From Bacillota bacterium (lineage in GTDB: Bacteria; Bacillota; Clostridia; DSM-8532): a DNA stretch of 64,000 bases. The position numbers and the translations under genes were made by a program. The stretch covers positions 22,452-86,451 of the forward strand of contig JAEZTB010000033.1 in assembly GCA_023443745.1 (NCBI GenBank). Reading direction: 5' to 3'. Below the pieces are notes generated by a model. The model was not told where the DNA came from, did no database searches, and saw only the letters and a list, made by a program, of their open reading frames with translations. Of the stretch, positions 43,360 through 51,961 are shown one piece after another (the stretch's first letter is position 1; each line of letters begins with the position of its first letter).

Positions 43360-44516
43360 CGGATACCACAGCTTTCCTTACTAAAGGGCACGCGGTTTTC
43401 CTCAAGGAAGCCGTCACGGAATTCAAATCCCAGACCCGGCTTGTCAGGTACATAAATAAAGCCGTCTTCCACCCGAATACCTTCCTTAAAGACATTGTCA
43501 TACATAGAGATGGTGTAGGCCGGAGGCTCAAAGGGCAGCTCAAACCAGGGGCAGTTGGGCAGGGATGCCGCAACCTGCATATTGGCCATGAGCCCGCAGG
43601 GATTTGACCAGGTATGAGGAATGAACAGCTTATGATAAGCCTCTGCCAGAGCAGCAGCCTTGCGCATCTGGAACATCCCCTCGCAGAAAACGCTGTCGCC
43701 CTGAAGGATATGATAGCCCTCGTTTCGAGCAAGGTCCTTAAATTCATTGAGGCCGGAGTTCTTTTCACCGCCTGCCAATGGAATATCCACCTTTCTGGCA
43801 ATTGAAGCAAGGCCTTCATAGTTGTATCTTGCCAGTGGCTCTTCAAGCCATAGAATATTCAATTTTTCGAGCTCCCTGGCCACATGGAGCGCCGTATAAG
43901 TGTCCCAGGAATGATTGATATCACTGGCACCGGGTAAGTGATCGGCTTGATTGGCATCCACCATGAAGGAGATCTTGCCCGAGAACTTAGCCACAATGGT
44001 CCTGATATCCTCCAGATCATCCTCCGGATTGGGGCTGTGCATTCTGAGCTTAGCGGCGGAAATACCTAAATCAATACAGGTTTGAACATATTCTATTCTC
44101 TTTTCAAGGGGAAGAATTTCCCCCGCACTGGCATAAACCCTCATTTTGTTGGCATAGCCACCCCACATTTTATAAACTGGCATACCACAGTACTTTCCGG
44201 CCAAATCCCAAAGTGCGGCTTCCACCATCCATGGCCAGCCCATACGAAGCTTGGCGTTGGAAATAATGGGCCTGATGTGTTCAATCATTAAGGGGTCCTT
44301 CCCTATTAATTGCTTCTTTAAAAAGGTGTTGACTCCAACTACGTTTTCCCAGCCATCGGCAGTACCCGCTGAAATACCGGTAACCCCTTCGTCTGTGACA
44401 ATCTGCACCACCGTCATGCCCACAGCCGTCATGGTCATTCCGCTCCCCCATGTGGGATGGAATTCCCCAGGAAGCGGGCAACGGACATAATCGGTTATAA
44501 CATCAATAATTTTCAT
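43356..44516 (-). CDS. Enolase-superfamily enzyme (mandelate racemase/sugar acid dehydratase group)
   Basis: Protein of 386 residues with an N-terminal capping domain and a C-terminal barrel. Catalytic features are the KLR motif (AAKLRMHS), metal ligands in FMVDANQAD, ILWLEEPLARYN and AGGEKNSG, and the His in FIPHTWSNPCG. This arrangement is typical of acid-sugar dehydratases such as those for galactonate, xylonate or fuconate. The exact acid is not deducible. It lies between the aldolase and DMT genes. Confidence 0.88.
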   Translation of the reverse strand: MKIIDVITDYVRCPLPGEFHPTWGSGMTMTAVGMTVVQIVTDEGVTGISAGTADGWENVVGVNTFLKKQLIGKDPLMIEHIRPIISNAKLRMGWPWMVEAALWDLAGKYCGMPVYKMWGGYANKMRVYASAGEILPLEKRIEYVQTCIDLGISAAKLRMHSPNPEDDLEDIRTIVAKFSGKISFMVDANQADHLPGASDINHSWDTYTALHVARELEKLNILWLEEPLARYNYEGLASIARKVDIPLAGGEKNSGLNEFKDLARNEGYHILQGDSVFCEGMFQMRKAAALAEAYHKLFIPHTWSNPCGLMANMQVAASLPNCPWFELPFEPPAYTISMYDNVFKEGIRVEDGFIYVPDKPGLGFEFRDGFLEENRVPFSKESCGIR

Positions 44517-44531
44517 GGATAAGTCTCCCCC

Positions 44532-45383
44532 TTAATTTGCTTTTCCTGTACCGCCAAAAAGCCGTATTTTCTGCTGTACCATTTCGGTCATCGCCTCATA
44601 GGGTACATTGGTCAAATCACTGGCATACTTCACTGTTTCCAGGGATTTGATATGCCTGATCGTCGCTTTTATCATGACATCACTGATTTCTGTGGCTACA
44701 TTTATTTTAGATATACCCGCCTTAACGGCTTCCGCCAGCATGTCATCGGGTGTATAGGATGAGCCGTGCAGTACCAGCGGTGCATCCACTTTAGCCGCAA
44801 TACGCTTAAGGAGAGGAATATCCAGATTCGGCGTATCATCGTATACACCATGGAAGGTGCCTATGGACACCGCCACATAGTCAACACCTGTTTCCTTATA
44901 AAAGCGCAGGGCTTCGTCCGGATCGGTATAGACAATGGCGTCCTTGTGCTCGCCGCCTTCAGATCCGCCTACATGTCCAATTTCTCCTTCTACGGGCAGA
45001 TTCAAGCCTTTGCAAACCTCTACCACACTGCGGGTCAACTCAATATTTTCATCCAACGGCAGCGCAGATCCGTCCATCATGACCGATGTAAAACCGGCGG
45101 CAATGGCCTGCCCTACTTGAGAAAGAGTTGCACCATGATCAAGATGGACAGCTACAGGCACTTTTGCGCGTTTCGCCTCACATAGGGCGATAGCCCCCAA
45201 TACGTCCAATCCGATAAAAGACTCAAACCCGCTCCATATTTGAAGCATCACCGGTGCCTTCTCACGCTCTGCCGCCGCCACAATGGCCTTGGCGCTTTCC
45301 ATATTGAAAATATTAAATGAGCCAACCGCATAGCCGCTATTTCTTGCGGCTCTCAGCATTTCTCTTGACGATACCAATGGCAT
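44532..45383 (-). CDS. Class II fructose/tagatose-bisphosphate aldolase family protein
   Basis: Zinc-dependent aldolase of 283 residues resembling GatY/KbaY. It shows VAVHLDHGATLSQ, with the zinc histidine, VEGEIGHVGGSEGG, and PLVLHGSSYTPDD followed by INVATEISD. The family cleaves ketose phosphates to DHAP plus an aldehyde. With the isomerase and kinase of the opposite arm it can complete a pathway to DHAP. AAGGAG precedes the ATG. Confidence 0.92.
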   Translation of the reverse strand: MPLVSSREMLRAARNSGYAVGSFNIFNMESAKAIVAAAEREKAPVMLQIWSGFESFIGLDVLGAIALCEAKRAKVPVAVHLDHGATLSQVGQAIAAGFTSVMMDGSALPLDENIELTRSVVEVCKGLNLPVEGEIGHVGGSEGGEHKDAIVYTDPDEALRFYKETGVDYVAVSIGTFHGVYDDTPNLDIPLLKRIAAKVDAPLVLHGSSYTPDDMLAEAVKAGISKINVATEISDVMIKATIRHIKSLETVKYASDLTNVPYEAMTEMVQQKIRLFGGTGKAN

Positions 45384-45397
45384 TATTCGTTCTCTCC

Positions 45398-47854
45398 TTA
45401 TCTCTTTTCTGTTATGGTTACAAAATGGTTTTCATCGTAGATGATTTCTGTCTCCACATCGTTTATATAGAGCTTTTTAACATCAGGACAGTTAATGGCG
45501 TAGGTCAGTTCCAACCCCTGGGCTCCCTGAATATTTAGCCTGCCGACACCTGTATCACCGTCAAAATCATATCTGAAGCTGATATTTCGGGTATCGGTTT
45601 TCAAGTCATAATAGGCAATGTCGTGAACGGGACAGATCTCCCATCGCATTTTTTCATGAGGCCTTTCATCCACATAGTTCATTGGCTCCACAAAGGGAGT
45701 TGCCGTTTCACCCCGCAAGAAAACAGGTGTGATATCAATAGGTGTGGAAATTTCAACTGTTCTGCCACCGCCGTACCATTTATGATGGTGTAAATCCAGC
45801 CAGGCCGTACCGGCCGGAAGATAAACCTTACGAACCGGATCACTGCTGAAAACAGGGGCTACCAGTATGTTTCTTCCCAGCATGTATTCGTCATCAATAT
45901 TGACTGTCATGGGATCATCTGAAAAATCCAGAACCAGTGCCCTCAGCATAGGAGTTCCGTCCTCAGCGCATTGGTGAGCCTCACTATACAGATACTCCAT
46001 GAGTGAATACCTGAGAGCCGCATATTTACGGTATTGGTGCACGGCTTCCTCACCATAGGCCCAGGGCTCCCGAGCCGATGTGCCATGAAAGCGAACCAAC
46101 GGGGACAGCATGCCGAATTGAAGCCACCGGATATAGACATCGGGTTCGGGAGTACAGAAATAACCACCCACATCATGACTCCAGAACGGAAAGCCTGAAA
46201 GCCCCAATGAAAGACCGCCACGCAGGGAGTGGTACATGCCGTTATAATCCGAGTCAGAATCACCGCCCCAATAAACGGGGTATCGCTGACATCCGGCATA
46301 GGCTGAGCGCCCCCAAACCAGGGAATCTCCCGGATGAACCTCCTGGCATACCTCATAGGCTGCCTTGTTATACAGTAAGGGATAAAGATTATGCATATCC
46401 CGGCCGTCCAGGCTGAAATAGCGGTAGCAATCCTGAGCATTCTCTCCGAAATCTGTTTTAATAACGCGTATCCCCTGTTTTAAAAGATTCCGCAGCTTTT
46501 CCTGATACCAGGAAACCGCGTCGGGATTACTGAAATCAATGACACCCTCATGAGCCTCCAGGTCGGCAATACTTCCATCTTCATGGCGAGCGAGATAGCC
46601 TTTTTCAGCCGCTTCCTTGTAAATTGTGCTGGCTTCCTTGATATAGGGAAGCTGCCACACCGAAACCTTGATACCTTTATCCAAGAGCTTCCGGCACATA
46701 CCGGGTATATCGGGGTAACGCTCTGTATCAAACTCAAAATCGAAGTTAAAGTCCTTGCAATAGGCCCAGTCAATATGCATGACATCACAGGGTAGCTCTT
46801 CATTCCTGAGCTTTTGTGCCACTTCTTCTATCTCCTTCTGAGTCATATAGCAGTTGCGGCTCATCCACACCCCAAAGGACCATTTAGGCGGAATCTGGCT
46901 TTTGCCAGTCAACTCGGTATACTGCTCGAGTATGTTCCTGGTGTCCTGTTCTACGAAAATGAACATATCCAGCAGATCATCCTCTACCTGGCTGCTATAG
47001 GCCTTGTAGAAGTAATCTCCCATAGAAAAGCGGATTTTCCGGGGTGTATTATAGTAAACACCGTATCCCCTGTTGCTCATGAAAAACGGCACACTCTTAT
47101 AAGCTTTGTTGTTGGATACTCCCACGGGATTGATGACCCAGTTTAAAATTTCCTGACCATTTTTATTAATGGGGGAAAAGCGTTCCCCAAAGCCATAAAA
47201 GCACTCATCAAACCGCGTTTCCACGCTTTCACAGTAGCAGAAGCGGCCTGTGTCCTCATCCTCCACATAACCGAACGGGAAGCACTCGAAGCCCGGGTAA
47301 CTCAGATTGGCCGCATTACCCGTCATATTGTCATCTTCGCCTTCCTTGAAGCCCCGGCGGCGGTCCTGGGTGACATTGTGCATGTCGTCGTTATATTGGC
47401 GATAGAGAACCTTTCCGTTTGAATCTGCTATCTCCATCCTGAAAGGATTTTTATAGAGCTTGACTAGAGCTTTATCCGTAATAAGGCTATAGGCCTCCTC
47501 ACCTTCAACACATCGGAAGCTTTGCAAGGGTCGTGGTTCTTCCAAAAGCATGAGCTGATGCTTCTCCGGCACCTTACTGCCATTACTGAGGCGCACACGA
47601 AGCGTAGAAGGTGAGACAAACTCCAGCACCAGAGTCATTTCAGCCATAGAGCCCCCAAATCGGAAAGCCCGGCCCTGCATCAGCGCGCTTATGACAATGG
47701 GCTCCTTATAGCAGACCAGCGTGTCCAGAGCCATTTCAACCCGTCCATTAATCACTTGCAGCTTTTTGATGACCCGAGGAATATGAAGCTTCAGGTGTTC
47801 CCCTGTAAAATCAGATTTTGAAAAGGTTTTGTATTCTTTAAGATCGATATACAT
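45398..47854 (-). CDS. Glycoside hydrolase family 31, YicI-like alpha-xylosidase
   Basis: Retaining alpha-glycosidase of 818 residues. The nucleophile motif KTDFGE is the form found in YicI alpha-xylosidases, the acid/base aspartate lies in YWGGDSDSDYNGM, and SLRGGLSLGLSGFPFWSHDV and EPWAYG match the same branch. The YihQ-type sulfoquinovosidase motif was not seen. It has no signal peptide, so it cleaves imported alpha-xylosides or close relatives. It follows the importer genes by 12 nt. Confidence 0.92.
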   Translation of the reverse strand: MYIDLKEYKTFSKSDFTGEHLKLHIPRVIKKLQVINGRVEMALDTLVCYKEPIVISALMQGRAFRFGGSMAEMTLVLEFVSPSTLRVRLSNGSKVPEKHQLMLLEEPRPLQSFRCVEGEEAYSLITDKALVKLYKNPFRMEIADSNGKVLYRQYNDDMHNVTQDRRRGFKEGEDDNMTGNAANLSYPGFECFPFGYVEDEDTGRFCYCESVETRFDECFYGFGERFSPINKNGQEILNWVINPVGVSNNKAYKSVPFFMSNRGYGVYYNTPRKIRFSMGDYFYKAYSSQVEDDLLDMFIFVEQDTRNILEQYTELTGKSQIPPKWSFGVWMSRNCYMTQKEIEEVAQKLRNEELPCDVMHIDWAYCKDFNFDFEFDTERYPDIPGMCRKLLDKGIKVSVWQLPYIKEASTIYKEAAEKGYLARHEDGSIADLEAHEGVIDFSNPDAVSWYQEKLRNLLKQGIRVIKTDFGENAQDCYRYFSLDGRDMHNLYPLLYNKAAYEVCQEVHPGDSLVWGRSAYAGCQRYPVYWGGDSDSDYNGMYHSLRGGLSLGLSGFPFWSHDVGGYFCTPEPDVYIRWLQFGMLSPLVRFHGTSAREPWAYGEEAVHQYRKYAALRYSLMEYLYSEAHQCAEDGTPMLRALVLDFSDDPMTVNIDDEYMLGRNILVAPVFSSDPVRKVYLPAGTAWLDLHHHKWYGGGRTVEISTPIDITPVFLRGETATPFVEPMNYVDERPHEKMRWEICPVHDIAYYDLKTDTRNISFRYDFDGDTGVGRLNIQGAQGLELTYAINCPDVKKLYINDVETEIIYDENHFVTITEKR

Positions 47855-47865
47855 AACAAGCCTCC

Positions 47866-48696
47866 TTATCCCTTGACAGCACCGGCCGAAAGTCCTCCTA
47901 CAAGACTCTTCTGGGCTACGGCAAAGAATATGATAATAGGAATCAGGCTGATGACCGCAGCGCCCATCAGGCTTCCCCAGTCGGTGCTGTATTCTCCTAT
48001 GAAGGACTGAATTCCAAGGGAAATGGTTTTCTTCTCTGTTGAGGTAATAAATAAATTGGCAAACATGAATTCATCCCATGACATCATAAAGGAATACAGG
48101 GCCGTGGCTACAATACCCGGCTTTGCAATGGGAAGCATGATGGATATCAAGGTCCGGAATTTGTTTGCCCCGTCAATACTGGCAGCTTCCTCCAACTCCC
48201 AAGGGAGCTTTTCAAAAAATGTTTGAACATTCCAGATGCAAAATGGAAGCGTAAAGGAGCAATAGATAAAGACCAGCCCCAAAAGTGTATCTCCTAAACG
48301 AAGACTTCGCATGATAACGTAATAGGGTATGGCCAGCAAAACGCCCGGAAACATCCTGGTATACAAAATGGCCATTTTCAGTTTATTGCCGCCCCGGATG
48401 TGATATCGCGTGAGGCCGTAAGCACAGGTTACGGAAAGGAAAATGGAAATCACAGTTGAAATAACAGCTACTATGACACTGTTATTGAAGTAAACCAGAA
48501 ATTTTGCCTTAAACAGCACATTGATGTAGTTATCCACCGTTATGCTTCTGGGGAAAATATCTGCAATACTGAAAATTTGTTCCTTGCTTTTCAGGGAAGT
48601 AAGGATCACCCAAACCAATGGGAAAAGGGCGAGGAGAGCAAAAATTGATATCAATATATATTGTGCGACTTTTTCTTTATTCCCCCGTTTATTCAT
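47866..48696 (-). CDS. Carbohydrate ABC transporter permease, MalG type
   Basis: Permease of 276 residues, six predicted helices, EAA motif EEAASIDGANKFRTLISIML, and the ending GGLSAGAVKG typical of MalG. The ATG at 48696 has AAAAGGAG 7 nt upstream; an in-frame start at 48717 lies inside the preceding gene. It belongs to the importer of the GH31 locus. Confidence 0.93.
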   Translation of the reverse strand: MNKRGNKEKVAQYILISIFALLALFPLVWVILTSLKSKEQIFSIADIFPRSITVDNYINVLFKAKFLVYFNNSVIVAVISTVISIFLSVTCAYGLTRYHIRGGNKLKMAILYTRMFPGVLLAIPYYVIMRSLRLGDTLLGLVFIYCSFTLPFCIWNVQTFFEKLPWELEEAASIDGANKFRTLISIMLPIAKPGIVATALYSFMMSWDEFMFANLFITSTEKKTISLGIQSFIGEYSTDWGSLMGAAVISLIPIIIFFAVAQKSLVGGLSAGAVKG

Positions 48697-48697
48697 T

Positions 48698-49597
48698 CTA
48701 TTTCTCCTTTTCTGCAATGAGCTTGGTGTATAAATAAGTCAGTGCTGCAATTATCGCAAAGATGATGGTTGAAATAGCGGCGGCCTCACCGAATTCGTAC
48801 ATAACAAACGCCTTTTTATAGGAGTAGGTATAAAGAATTTCAGTGGTTCCCAAGGGCCCTCCCTGGGTCATGAGCCAAACTGCATTGAAATTGTTGATGG
48901 TTCCGATAGTCGTTAAAATAGTGGCGATGGCCACGGGCTCCTTGATCATGGGCAGGGTGATTCGGAAGAACATTTTGGTCCGTGAAGCACCGTCCACTCG
49001 CGCGCTTTCGTATAATTCCAGGGGCACTGTCTGTAGGGCGGCCAGAATAAAGATCATGACAAAGGGCGTACCCTTCCAGATACTCTCAATAATGACGGCC
49101 CATCGGGCAGTATTGATATTCCCAAGCCAGGAAACACCCTCAGTAATGATATTCAGCTGTGTCAGCACCAGGTTGAAAATACCCACTTTAGTGTCATATA
49201 GAAATCTAAAGGTTAGCGCGGCAATAACAGACGGAATGGCCCAGGGCACCAGAGTGGCTGTACGGAAAAAGCCGCGTCCGCGCATGTCGGTATTCAATAG
49301 CAGCGAAATGATAGTCGCAAGCACCAGCTGAACAGCAACATTGGTCGCTGTCCAAATTAAGGTGTTTCCAAGCGACTGCATAAATTCCGGCTGCTTAAAA
49401 ATCTCTATAAAATTATTAATGCCGGCAAAGGCTTTAAAATCCGGCGAATTGGACTTGGTCAGGGAGTAATTCTGAAACCCTATGAACAAGCCGTAAAGCA
49501 TGGGATAAATGGTAACACAGAATATTGCGATACAGGTGGGGAGCACCAGCAGGTAACCCACCCAATTTTTTTTCAAGCTGTAGTCCGTTGAATTCAT
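48698..49597 (-). CDS. Carbohydrate ABC transporter permease, MalF type
   Basis: Permease of 299 residues with six predicted helices and EAA motif YESARVDGASRTKMFFRITL. The ATG at 49597 has GGGGGA about 8 nt upstream; in-frame ATGs at 49612 and 49621 give a slightly longer N-terminus and cannot be excluded. It precedes the MalG-like gene by 1 nt and follows the receptor gene after a stem-loop. Confidence 0.93.
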   Translation of the reverse strand: MNSTDYSLKKNWVGYLLVLPTCIAIFCVTIYPMLYGLFIGFQNYSLTKSNSPDFKAFAGINNFIEIFKQPEFMQSLGNTLIWTATNVAVQLVLATIISLLLNTDMRGRGFFRTATLVPWAIPSVIAALTFRFLYDTKVGIFNLVLTQLNIITEGVSWLGNINTARWAVIIESIWKGTPFVMIFILAALQTVPLELYESARVDGASRTKMFFRITLPMIKEPVAIATILTTIGTINNFNAVWLMTQGGPLGTTEILYTYSYKKAFVMYEFGEAAAISTIIFAIIAALTYLYTKLIAEKEK

Positions 49598-49750
49598 GAA
49601 TAGTTCCCCCATAGTGAACATAAGCCAATAGCCTATACCAGTTGTAATGCGTATTTTAAAGACGTGACAGCCAAGGCTGCAAATAGACTCGGAAGCATTG
49701 GTGACATCATGTTTAACTAACTAATGAAATTAAATAACATAGATAGAGCA

Positions 49751-49787
49751 AAAGGGAGGCGTCATGTCGCCTTCTACGCCTCCCTTT
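49751..49787 (-). other. Intercistronic stem-loop after the third solute-binding protein gene
   Basis: Perfect 12-bp inverted repeat AAAGGGAGGCGT/ACGCCTCCCTTT with a 13-nt loop, followed by a short TTTT, 11 nt after the receptor stop codon. It is likely a partial terminator or mRNA stabiliser that favours the receptor over the permeases. Confidence 0.7.
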
Positions 49788-49798
49788 CCTGTGGACCC

Positions 49799-51118
49799 CT
49801 ATTTATACTCTTTTGCCAGGAAAGCATTAACCTTTGCGTCTAACTCATTTAATGCTTCTTCAGCTGTCTTGGCATTTAAAATGACCTGTTTATATGCATT
49901 TGCAAACATATCGTCAAATTCTGCCAGTTTTACAATAGAAGGTCTAGCCATGGTGTAGGAGTTCTGTGAAATAAACTGTTCCAGATGAGGGGCCTGCTTG
50001 ATAAGTGCTGCGGAGTCGATGTCTTTTCTTGCACCTACGCGACCATAGGACAATAAAACATCATTCTGTTCCTTGGCAGTCAGCCATTCGATGTACTTCC
50101 AAGCTGCGTCGTAGCTGGCGGTATTCTTGTTGATTGAAAGTGTATAGCCTCCGAGAACCGTTGCGGGTTGCTTTCCGACAGGCAGAGGTGCGATCCCGTA
50201 GTCAATCCCGCTATCCTTCAATGCCCAGTTAGCCCAGTCGCCGCAGAAAAGGAAGGCGACCTCTTCCTGGATGAAAGGAGCATAGGTTTGATCCCATGAC
50301 ATGGCATCTTTTGTGGATTCAGGGAATGCCTTGTACTTGGTGTGCAGTTCTGCCAGATAGTTAAAAGCTTCTTTTCCGCTGTCGGTCATCAGTGTTGAAA
50401 CAGGTTTGCCACCGGAGGTGTCAATAACCGGATTGCCATTCTGATAGTAGAACGCATACATGACATAGGATGGGAAGAAGAATGGTAGAATGATTCCCTT
50501 CTTGCCTGCATTGCCAACCTTGGTAAGCGCGTCTGTAAACTCTGCCCATGTTGCAGGAACCTTGTCTACACCTGCGTCAGCCAGTATCTTTTTGTTGTAG
50601 AACATTCCCATGTTGTTCATGTACCAAGGCACAGCGTAATGGTTACCATTGTATAAGGCGGAATTCAGAGGTCCTTCGTTGAACTGATCCTTGATAGGCC
50701 CTAATTCCTTATCCAAAGGAGCAAGCAGGTTTGCAGCCGCAGCATCAACAGCCCATCCGGCAGAGTCCAGAGCGATGATGTCGGGGCCTGCACCGGAGAG
50801 TGCGGAGGTAGTGAACTTATCCTTGATATTTGTAGCTGCAGTGGGTTCAATGGTTACTTTGATGCCGGGATATTTTTCCATGAAAGCCTTGGTGGTAGCG
50901 TACAAAGCCGCATCCTCACTCTTGGTGAAGGAATCGATCACCATGAAGGTAATATCGCCTTTGATTTCTTCAGGCTTTGCTTCCCCCGGTGATGAAGTTG
51001 GTGCCGAGGCAGATGGTGACGGCGTGTTGCTTGATGCTGGAGCCGGCTGCTGACCGCAAGCGGCAAATAGTGATACCGTCATTGCTGCCACAAGAAACAA
51101 ACAAAGAATCTTTTTCAT
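49799..51118 (-). CDS. Extracellular sugar-binding lipoprotein (family 1 solute-binding protein)
   Basis: Receptor of 439 residues. Lipoprotein signal ends LFAAC with Cys21, then a Pro/Ser/Ala-rich linker. The binding domain shows AFMEKYPGIKVTIEPTAATN and a C-terminal KYIEWLTAKEQND. The ATG at 51118 has GGAGGG upstream; an in-frame start at 51157 has no site. It serves the importer of the GH31 locus, so an alpha-xyloside-like oligosaccharide is a plausible ligand. Confidence 0.94.
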   Translation of the reverse strand: MKKILCLFLVAAMTVSLFAACGQQPAPASSNTPSPSASAPTSSPGEAKPEEIKGDITFMVIDSFTKSEDAALYATTKAFMEKYPGIKVTIEPTAATNIKDKFTTSALSGAGPDIIALDSAGWAVDAAAANLLAPLDKELGPIKDQFNEGPLNSALYNGNHYAVPWYMNNMGMFYNKKILADAGVDKVPATWAEFTDALTKVGNAGKKGIILPFFFPSYVMYAFYYQNGNPVIDTSGGKPVSTLMTDSGKEAFNYLAELHTKYKAFPESTKDAMSWDQTYAPFIQEEVAFLFCGDWANWALKDSGIDYGIAPLPVGKQPATVLGGYTLSINKNTASYDAAWKYIEWLTAKEQNDVLLSYGRVGARKDIDSAALIKQAPHLEQFISQNSYTMARPSIVKLAEFDDMFANAYKQVILNAKTAEEALNELDAKVNAFLAKEYK

Positions 51119-51200
51119 TTTTTTCCCTCCTGTTACTTTTATATAATACCGGTTCACGTCTAAAAGGGGAGCTTCTGTCCCTTAGTGAATGTGAACCGTA

Positions 51201-51692
51201 CTAATCAAGCTCCGGATACATGTATTTTTCTTCTTCCAGGTCAATGAAGGTACAGTCATTACTATAGGTTCTCTCTGGAAGCAGGATCATAACATTGACG
51301 GGATTGCCATCCGCGGAAATCGGTGCGCCATGCACAACTCCAGGCTTCAGCTTGACCATGGTCCCCCTGGGCACCCGAAACAGCCTTGTTTCTTCAAGCT
51401 TCAAATACCAAAAGGCCGGTGCTGCAAAAATGTATACATCGCCATCCAGCGGAAGAATGCCTTCACAGCTATGGGAATGATACTCCACACTTCGAATGGA
51501 TTTTGGCTTTCCGCATACTTTAGTGATGGAAACAGAGGTGGCTTGGCCATCATTATCCAAGCGGAGGGCATCGGGGAAAAAACCCTCATCCACCTTTTGG
51601 CCAGAATAGACATTACTCAGCTCCAGAAGATTTTCAAAGTCCCCCAGTTTACGAAAGGATTCCCTTTCCAGTACTTCAGGTTTCAATTTCAT
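51201..51692 (-). CDS. Cupin-fold protein of the ureidoglycolate lyase-like type
   Basis: Protein of 163 residues. The metal-site pattern is EYHSHSCEGILPLDGDVYIF followed by FRVPRGTMVKLKPGVVHGAP, the same arrangement as AllA ureidoglycolate lyases. No other purine catabolism genes are present, so a sugar-related role such as lyase, isomerase or epimerase is more likely; the function is not known. It is the first gene of the long minus-strand operon. Confidence 0.75.
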   Translation of the reverse strand: MKLKPEVLERESFRKLGDFENLLELSNVYSGQKVDEGFFPDALRLDNDGQATSVSITKVCGKPKSIRSVEYHSHSCEGILPLDGDVYIFAAPAFWYLKLEETRLFRVPRGTMVKLKPGVVHGAPISADGNPVNVMILLPERTYSNDCTFIDLEEEKYMYPELD

Positions 51693-51887
51693 TGGGCTTC
51701 ATTCCTTTTCTTCATTTGGATTTCCTTGAACTCTATTTTACTTGAGATTTACATTGTAGAACAGAAACCATATTTATCTAAAATGCAATAATTTTAAGCT
51801 TGTTTTAAGTTTTTTTCATTTAATATGGATAGACTTGAACATTCTTTAGTTTTTCCCGCACAATCTTAATGTGTTATTTCGGAGCTG

Positions 51888-51917
51888 TTGACTTGCCCAA
51901 AATCGTTCCATTATAGT
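51888..51917 (+). promoter_or_regulatory. Promoter of the plus-arm sugar operon
   Basis: TTGACT (51888-51893), 18 nt, TATAGT (51912-51917), 44 nt before the isomerase gene. The 269-nt region between the divergent cupin and isomerase genes probably also carries regulator sites for the linked YesN; no clear palindrome was seen. Confidence 0.6.
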
Positions 51918-51961
51918 TGACCTATAAAGTGATATTTATTAACAATTGGAGGAACAGACTC

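Noticed and set aside
45943..46440. 165-codon minus-strand frame inside the GH31 gene
   Set aside because: It is a shifted frame of the GH31 coding sequence; the GH31 frame carries all catalytic motifs without interruption.
45398..47854. Sulfoquinovosidase function for the GH31 enzyme
   Set aside because: The linked isomerase, PfkB kinase, class II aldolase and aldehyde dehydrogenase resemble a sulfo-glycolytic set, but the nucleophile motif KTDFGE and neighbouring segments follow the YicI alpha-xylosidase branch.
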